Below the pieces are notes generated by a model. It was given only the letters and a program-made list of their open reading frames with translations, made no database searches and was not told the origin of the DNA. The position numbers were made by a program, and so were the translations under genes. Positions 35,053-40,194 of a stretch of DNA of 40,194 nt are shown piece after piece. How positions within the stretch are numbered: position 1 is the stretch's first letter; each line of letters begins with the position of its first letter. The stretch lies in the NCBI GenBank assembly GCA_036897485.1, contig JAYMTF010000315.1, positions 1 through 40,194 on the forward strand. Direction: 5' to 3'. Origin of the DNA: Pelargonium nanum (taxonomy: Eukaryota > Streptophyta > Magnoliopsida > Geraniales > Geraniaceae).

Positions 35053-36618
35053 CTAATGATAATGTTGAAGAAGCCTATTGGCTTCTCTGAGACCACTCAG
35101 GTAAGCTCCATGAGTTGTAGAGTAGTGGGTTCTGTGTGTTGCTTCTCCTGCAAACAGAATCTGTAGCAATGGCTCTGAATCTTCGTCACCTTCCTTGGAC
35201 AATTGCAATGGCAATGGCTCAGCTACTCTGTCCAAATCATCCCCACTAGACCCAGCTGCTACATAACTGTAAGACCCCAAAAACAGAGGATCTCTGCCCC
35301 ACTGGCTCTTCAACACTTTCTTGAATTTCACTTCCTCTTGATCATGTCCATTGCAGTTATTTGAATCATGGGTTCTTGGTGATAAAAAGCTGGACACGGT
35401 GGTGGAGACGCCATTGATGATCTCTTCATCGCTCAGCGATTCCAGCTCCAGAGCTTCTTCCCCTGCAAACCAAGAAAGCAACACCCTCGAGTTCTTGTAA
35501 ATCGGCCACAGAGTCGCCGTCCTCCGCATCCACCACGGTATCTTCTTGAATCTCAGGCTCGATTCCGGTCGCCGGAAAGCCATTTGCAGGAACGGGAAGT
35601 CCCGGGCAGGGCTCACCTCCAAGAACAGCTTGTTCACAACTCCAAATCCCAGCTTCTTGATCGCCTCTGTTTTTGAAAACGGCAGGGGAGGCTCGAACAA
35701 GCCTGTGCCCTCCCCAATTCCAGCTTTCAAGACTCCCAGAGAAACCGTCACGATCACATGGTCGGCGAGCATGGTCGATCCGTCGCTAAATTGTAGCATC
35801 ACAGGCCCATTTTTAGCTAATTGCCAGTTGATTTTGGTGACCTTGCTTCCCAATTTGACCAAACCCGGCGGTAAAACAGAGGCTAGTGACTCGATGATGC
35901 TTATGTAGCCTTTAGCAATGGTGATTTCTTCTCCGGGAAACATCCGGTACTCGCTCTCTGCATTGTAATCTAGAGTGAAGAGATCACCTGCAGATGTGTA
36001 GGTTCTCTGCGAGTTCTCGTGCATCGCGAACAGAGCTTCTTCAAGCTCCAGAACCTTCTCATCTTCTTGTGCTCTGTTCTTGGAAACCCAGTACGCCTCT
36101 AGACCCTGTCGAAGAAAAGAACCCACACTGAGAATATTACCATTCTTTGAAGCTGCTTCAGCTGCGATTTTGTAGTAATAATCATTGATTTCTTGATTAT
36201 CCTCTGTTTCTTGGACGGTGGTGCTCTGTTTTCCCTGAGCGAAGTTCATGAGGTTCTTGAAGAGGGTGGAGACAGAGTCGACGAGCGGCGGGTCGAGATC
36301 GGAGCCGCCCTCGGCGACGGTGGTGGGAGGCTCGGAGGGGCCGTCCATGCACTCCCAGGGCTGGTCGGAGTGGAGGGATTGGATCTGGTGAGCAATGTTG
36401 TAGACTGGGCTGCCGCCAATGCCGTGGATCCAGGTGGCGCCCATCTCAATCCGGTCGCCGCAGAACTCGGAGGTGTTGATCCGGCCGCCGATTCTGGTGC
36501 CGCCTTCGACGACGCAGAGGTCGAAGGAGTCCTTGGCGGCGGAGTAGAGTTTGTTGGCGGCGGTGAGGGCGGCCATTCCGGCGCCGATTATCACCACTCT
36601 GGGCTTCTTGGCCACCAT
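35053..36618 (-). CDS. PAO5: Polyamine oxidase, PAO5 type, intronless
   Basis: FAD-dependent amine oxidase; Arabidopsis PAO5 is a cytosolic enzyme that back-converts thermospermine and spermine and so limits thermospermine in xylem development. 521 aa in one exon, as in Arabidopsis PAO5 (about 533 aa). The FAD ADP-binding fold is at 8-38 with GAGMAA at 12-17 (the sixth position is usually Gly), then RIGGRI at 42-47 and EMGATWIHGIGGSPVY from 58. Further marks are SEYRMFPGEEITIAKGY, HVIVTVSLGVLKAG, KIPWWMRRTAT and, at the C-terminus, FAGEATHRTHYSTTHGAY. No signal peptide and no peroxisomal tripeptide at the end (QHYH), which fits a cytosolic enzyme. The start ATG has a good context (AACAATGGTG). 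The N-terminal third is GC-rich. Confidence 0.95.
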   Translation of the reverse strand: MVAKKPRVVIIGAGMAALTAANKLYSAAKDSFDLCVVEGGTRIGGRINTSEFCGDRIEMGATWIHGIGGSPVYNIAHQIQSLHSDQPWECMDGPSEPPTTVAEGGSDLDPPLVDSVSTLFKNLMNFAQGKQSTTVQETEDNQEINDYYYKIAAEAASKNGNILSVGSFLRQGLEAYWVSKNRAQEDEKVLELEEALFAMHENSQRTYTSAGDLFTLDYNAESEYRMFPGEEITIAKGYISIIESLASVLPPGLVKLGSKVTKINWQLAKNGPVMLQFSDGSTMLADHVIVTVSLGVLKAGIGEGTGLFEPPLPFSKTEAIKKLGFGVVNKLFLEVSPARDFPFLQMAFRRPESSLRFKKIPWWMRRTATLWPIYKNSRVLLSWFAGEEALELESLSDEEIINGVSTTVSSFLSPRTHDSNNCNGHDQEEVKFKKVLKSQWGRDPLFLGSYSYVAAGSSGDDLDRVAEPLPLQLSKEGDEDSEPLLQILFAGEATHRTHYSTTHGAYLSGLREANRLLQHYH

Positions 36619-36709
36619 TGTTGCTGGATTTTTTTAAGATTGGAGAGAGTGAAGTGAGGTTGGTGAGGTTGAGTTAATGTTATGAGTATGGACAGAGGAA
36701 TTAGAGATT

Positions 36710-36717
36710 TATTTATA
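36710..36717 (-). promoter_or_regulatory. TATA box of the PAO5-like gene
   Basis: On the minus strand the sequence reads TATAAATA, about 92 bases before the ATG. That predicts a leader of roughly 60 bases. Confidence 0.7.
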
Positions 36718-36843
36718 AGGGCAAGTTACAAGAATATGGTGTTTTTTACTTTTATTTTACTTTTGTCAAAGCAAGTATATGGTGCTTGCATTTATGATTA
36801 TGTGCTTTTTCTTTTCTTATTTAAACTGTAGATTATACTACTA

Positions 36844-36865
36844 TAGTAGTAGTAGTAGTAGTAGT
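36844..36865. repeat. (TAG)7 microsatellite upstream of PAO5
   Basis: Seven TAG units lie about 130 bases beyond the PAO5 TATA box. Confidence 0.9.
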
Positions 36866-37014
36866 TAAATTATAATATATATTTTTGTGGGTTGGTCAAA
36901 TAATATTTGTCTCAACTTTGTGCATTCATGGAGGGTATGAAGCTTGGCATCTCTTTTAATTGCAAGCATGTGATTTTTTGAGTTTGATGCCATTTTTATT
37001 ACTGATTTATTCTA

Positions 37015-37272
37015 CTCCTTCCGTCTCAAAATGAGTTATTGTTTCTATTTGTTTGTAAAAATTAAGGATTACTAAATAATTTAATATGTTTTCAATGTTA
37101 CCTTCACTTTCCCCCTTACACCTCATGTGCAGTTCATATCTGCTCATGTGCAGTTCATAAGTGATAAAGGTAATATAGAACAATAATATAATAACCTAAA
37201 AATATAAACAGGACACTCATTTTGGGACAAAAAATTTAGACAAACAGGACACTCATTTTGGGACGGAGAGAG
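37015..37272. mobile_element. Second Stowaway-like MITE, upstream of PAO5
   Basis: The left end CTCCTTCCGTCTCAAAATGA and the inverse right end TCATTTTGGGACGGAGAGAG are flanked by TA at 37013-37014 and 37273-37274. The ends belong to the same family as the element in the FVE intron. The right terminal motif ACACTCATTTTGGGAC occurs twice (near 37212 and 37249). A 17-base unit, CTCATGTGCAGTTCATA, is repeated at 37122 and 37143. Confidence 0.85.
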
Positions 37273-39386
37273 TACTTGATTGACTATTCCTCTCATCCCT
37301 TACGTTCAATGATTTTGCAGTGTGAGAATTTTTTCTCGATTTCGGTTGACAGGTTGGCTAATAAAGTCGCAGATTTTTAGCCTATTTTTATTTTAATTCG
37401 TCTTTTTTTCTTGGTTGCGATATGACTCACCTGCCTGTGGGTGCAACTACTTTTCTTCTTCATGACTGTACGTATGAACTTGTTGTCTTTCAAAGATTTT
37501 TTAGTTTCGTTCCGTCAGCAAAATTTTAACATATTAGTTTTAGTTCATAAAAAAAAATAGGCGTTTAATTTTCTTGAACTCTATGTTACCATACATGCTC
37601 ATACAAGGTGGTATACCAAGTTTGTTTTTCACGATAATTTATTAGTAAATTTTTTTTTGTCAATAAACACGGACCTGTCAATCGAATATTGAGATTGATG
37701 GAATCGGTAAATGTCACTATTTTAGCATAAAAAACTTTAACTTGAAAATGTAAACAATGTTACTGTTGTGCCTATAATTTTTGTCTGCTGATATGTTATA
37801 GAGACAAAATTAATATATGGATCAGTGCAAAATGAAATGTACAATAATTGATACTCAAAAGACCAATCTCACTGAAATCATTGGCTTAATTGTGTCTCTG
37901 AACTCTACTGCCATTTATATACACGAAACTATGGTGAGCTTAAAGGTCTCAAGTGATGGACATTGAGGAACCAAAATAAATTTGCTACCATTTAAAGGTT
38001 AAGAGTTCCTTTCACAAACCTCACATGAAAGAATGCTACATATTAAGGACAATCCACCAGCTCTACAAGCCAATGGTCTTCATCAGTGGATGGGCCGTCG
38101 TCACCAATTATTTTTGCTATTGTCACAATCCATCTTTTCAGCGAAGAAGTCATGTACAACGTGTTTTATTCATATGCAAGATATTATCATTTAGCAGATG
38201 TGTTAGATTTATAATCTCAATTTACTTTAGTTCGCGTTTGAATTGTTGTTTCTCTCACTTAGTATTTGAAGTGTCTCTTACGAAAGAGGTGAAGACTAGT
38301 GTGATGAACTAGAAATTGCATTCAACGTTAGAGCAAATGAATCTGGCTTATGAGAATAAATTCACAAGTGTGTCCCACAGTGTTTTGTACCTAAGCTCCT
38401 AAGAGGTATTTATATGATAATCTTTTTGTGATTTATGGAGAGTATTTAAGAAGTCAAATTTAGATAGAAAACTTTCAATTACATTGAATTTAAACATATA
38501 CAGTTCAATTGAGTCTTGGACTAGATTGTGTGGACTAGGGGTCAGATTAATTTGGACCGCCAAGATCAAACAAATTTGAGTAGAAAAGGATAAAACCTAC
38601 AACACTGACTGTGTAAGACCGTGTGCCTGGGCAGTATCAAATTTTGAACGTTTTCGGATGCTTTTCTTACTCGATTTCAATTATGGATAATATAAAAATG
38701 TTTTGGGTCTAGTATTTTGTGTATCATTACAAATGTTACAAAAAAGATAAATATTTTCTTTAACAAGTGTCCCAATGTTAAGATTTATATAGAAACGTGG
38801 AGAATTGTTGAAGTGAAATGAATAATTTGAACACCTAATATATACACCTATACTGATTGGGGGACAAAAAAAATATCCAAAGGTCACATTTGGTGATAGA
38901 AGAATTATGAATGTCTATAGCATATGTCTTTTTCTTTAAGAATCTTAATGATAAATAATTTGTGTGAAAGTGACTCAATTATGATTTGAGGACATAATTA
39001 ACTTATTTAACTCTAAGTGAATCATGATTACATGGATCTCACAGTCAGATTGAGTATTGTTTTGGTCAACAATGGTTGGAGATGACATGGCTTGGTGTAA
39101 TTTATTTGGTGTAGTGTGATGTGAGATAAAGGCAGCTCAGGTAGTGAACTGGGGGTTGTGATAAGCCACCATCTAGCTAGATGTAAGAATATAAATAAAA
39201 TTGGTGCACATTAGTTAGTGAATATTACACGCACATAGTTTATGCGTCAAACATTTTATCAGAAAAATAAATAGAAGATAAGATAGCAGTTAAACGATCG
39301 ATTCTTGTTGATGCGTAAGGTATATGAACTTAATGTGCATTAGGGTATGTGCACCTAAACTTTCTTACGTACCAACAAGTTGTAGT
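37273..39386. other. AT-rich DNA without recognised genes
   Basis: Open frames are short, for example at 38025-38312 (+), and show no family signature. No RNA gene or transposon end was recognised. Confidence 0.5.
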
Positions 39387-39498
39387 AGTAGTGGTACTAT
39401 ATGTATGAATTAGGGTTCTTGAGCCACCAAGTAATTGATGTTAGTAGTGCTATTGTATGTATGTATAAGGGTTCTTGAGCCACCAAGTAATTGATGTT
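39387..39498 (+). repeat. 56-bp tandem duplication
   Basis: Two copies of a 56-base unit lie side by side. The run from GGGTTCTTGAGCCACC to GATGTTAGT is identical in both (from 39413 and 39469). Differences are confined to the first half of the unit, so the duplication is fairly recent. Confidence 0.92.
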
Positions 39499-40194
39499 AG
39501 TTTAGAATTGAAATCTGAATTTGGGGCTTATGTCTGGCCTTAATTATTTGTGTTAGCATGATCCAAGGCTCTCCTAATCCTATCCCTATCCTACCTACTT
39601 AATATGGTTGAACCTATACAATTACATTTACTTGGTTCCTGTGATATTTCACACTTACACAAGTTAATTTATGAACAGAGTAGTTGCTAATTGCCCTTTA
39701 GGTGTTACAATATGTGATATTCGTCATTCATGAAATATTGGATTGAAGTATTGTCTGTATTCACGAGTCCGTAGTCCGGATAAAAATAGTTTCTCAAATG
39801 GATATTCAAACGCAATACTACAAGCTTTGGAGTGTCAGTGGTAAGGTAAAAAACGAAATTTTTTGGGAATGAGAATCACATTTCATCCGCCTTTCCGTCT
39901 AACTTAGACTTTGGAGTTAAGAGTGGGATCATAACATTGCAAAGAACAAACTCTTATTTCATTTTTGGTCTTTGGGTATAGGCTGTATCATTCTTTAATT
40001 TTGACCCATTATAGTATTGGGCTTAAAACTGGGCTGGATCATCTGTAGAGGTCCTAAAATGGCAAAATCTATCACCTGTTAAGGCCATTTAACATGGTTT
40101 TTCACTCATAATTGTATATACATATATTATGAAGAGTAATATGTACATCAGTTAACTGATATAATTTTATATCAGTTGCACTAATAAGGTGGTG
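39499..40194. other. Right-edge AT-rich DNA
   Basis: No gene, RNA or repeat recognised up to the window edge. Confidence 0.5.

Noticed and set aside
36193..36657. 154-codon open frame opposite the PAO5 start
   Set aside because: It is the antisense shadow of a GC-rich coding region and has no family signature.
1..40194. CRISPR array, bacterial operon or plasmid origin
   Set aside because: Spliced plant genes across the window exclude a prokaryotic source, and no evenly spaced repeat-spacer structure exists; the 21-bp array has no unique spacers.
1..40194. Known conserved plant microRNA precursors
   Set aside because: I looked for mature sequences of the common families (156, 159, 160, 164, 166, 167, 168, 169, 171, 172, 319, 390, 396) by eye and saw none; novel ones cannot be excluded without small-RNA data.

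Overview
This is plant nuclear DNA, most likely from a eudicot. Genes have many GT-AG introns, intergenic DNA is AT-rich, and there are two Stowaway-type MITEs, one PIF/Harbinger-type MITE, L1-type LINE remains and a decayed piece of chloroplast 23S rRNA. The species cannot be fixed from the sequence. I rebuilt gene models by hand from splice sites, reading phase and remembered protein families; no alignment was run.

Layout, left to right: (1) 1-1662, promoter and CT-rich leader, then a 15-exon receptor-like kinase of the ALE2 type (1663-8754, +, 1098 aa) with a long proline-rich ectodomain made of small phase-1 exons, one of which has a dead duplicate in the next intron. (2) 8755-11060, downstream DNA with a paired G-box palindrome, a broken RNase H-like (RVT_3) LINE fragment on the minus strand, and a 756-bp MITE with a 21-bp tandem array. 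(3) 11061-13146 (+), a tiny four-exon gene for the OST5/TMEM258 subunit of oligosaccharyltransferase (76 aa), whose first coding exon is only the ATG. (4) 14259-20806 (+), an FVE/MSI4 WD40 chromatin protein (490 aa, 15 exons, one GC-AG intron, a Stowaway MITE in the last intron). (5) 21447-25185 (+), a transmembrane 9 superfamily (TMN/EMP70) protein (641 aa, 7 exons). (6) 26459-27043 (+), an intronless acidic protein of unknown function (194 aa) behind a promoter with three ABRE-like G-boxes and a TATA box. (7) 27044-35052, about 8 kb without an intact gene, holding a plastid 23S rRNA insertion (NUPT) and an L1-like 3' fragment with an internal 163-bp duplication. (8) 35053-36618 (-), an intronless polyamine oxidase of the PAO5 type (521 aa). 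(9) 36619-40194, its promoter, a second Stowaway MITE, and AT-rich DNA with a 56-bp tandem duplication.

The genes are independent housekeeping, signalling or chromatin genes; nothing suggests a cluster with a shared pathway. Two of them (OST5 and TMN) serve the secretory pathway, which would also process the ALE2 receptor, but that is coincidence of function and not evidence of an operon-like unit. No new multi-gene system was found. The most unusual structure is the exact 21-bp-period TTGAC array inside the MITE just upstream of the OST5 gene.
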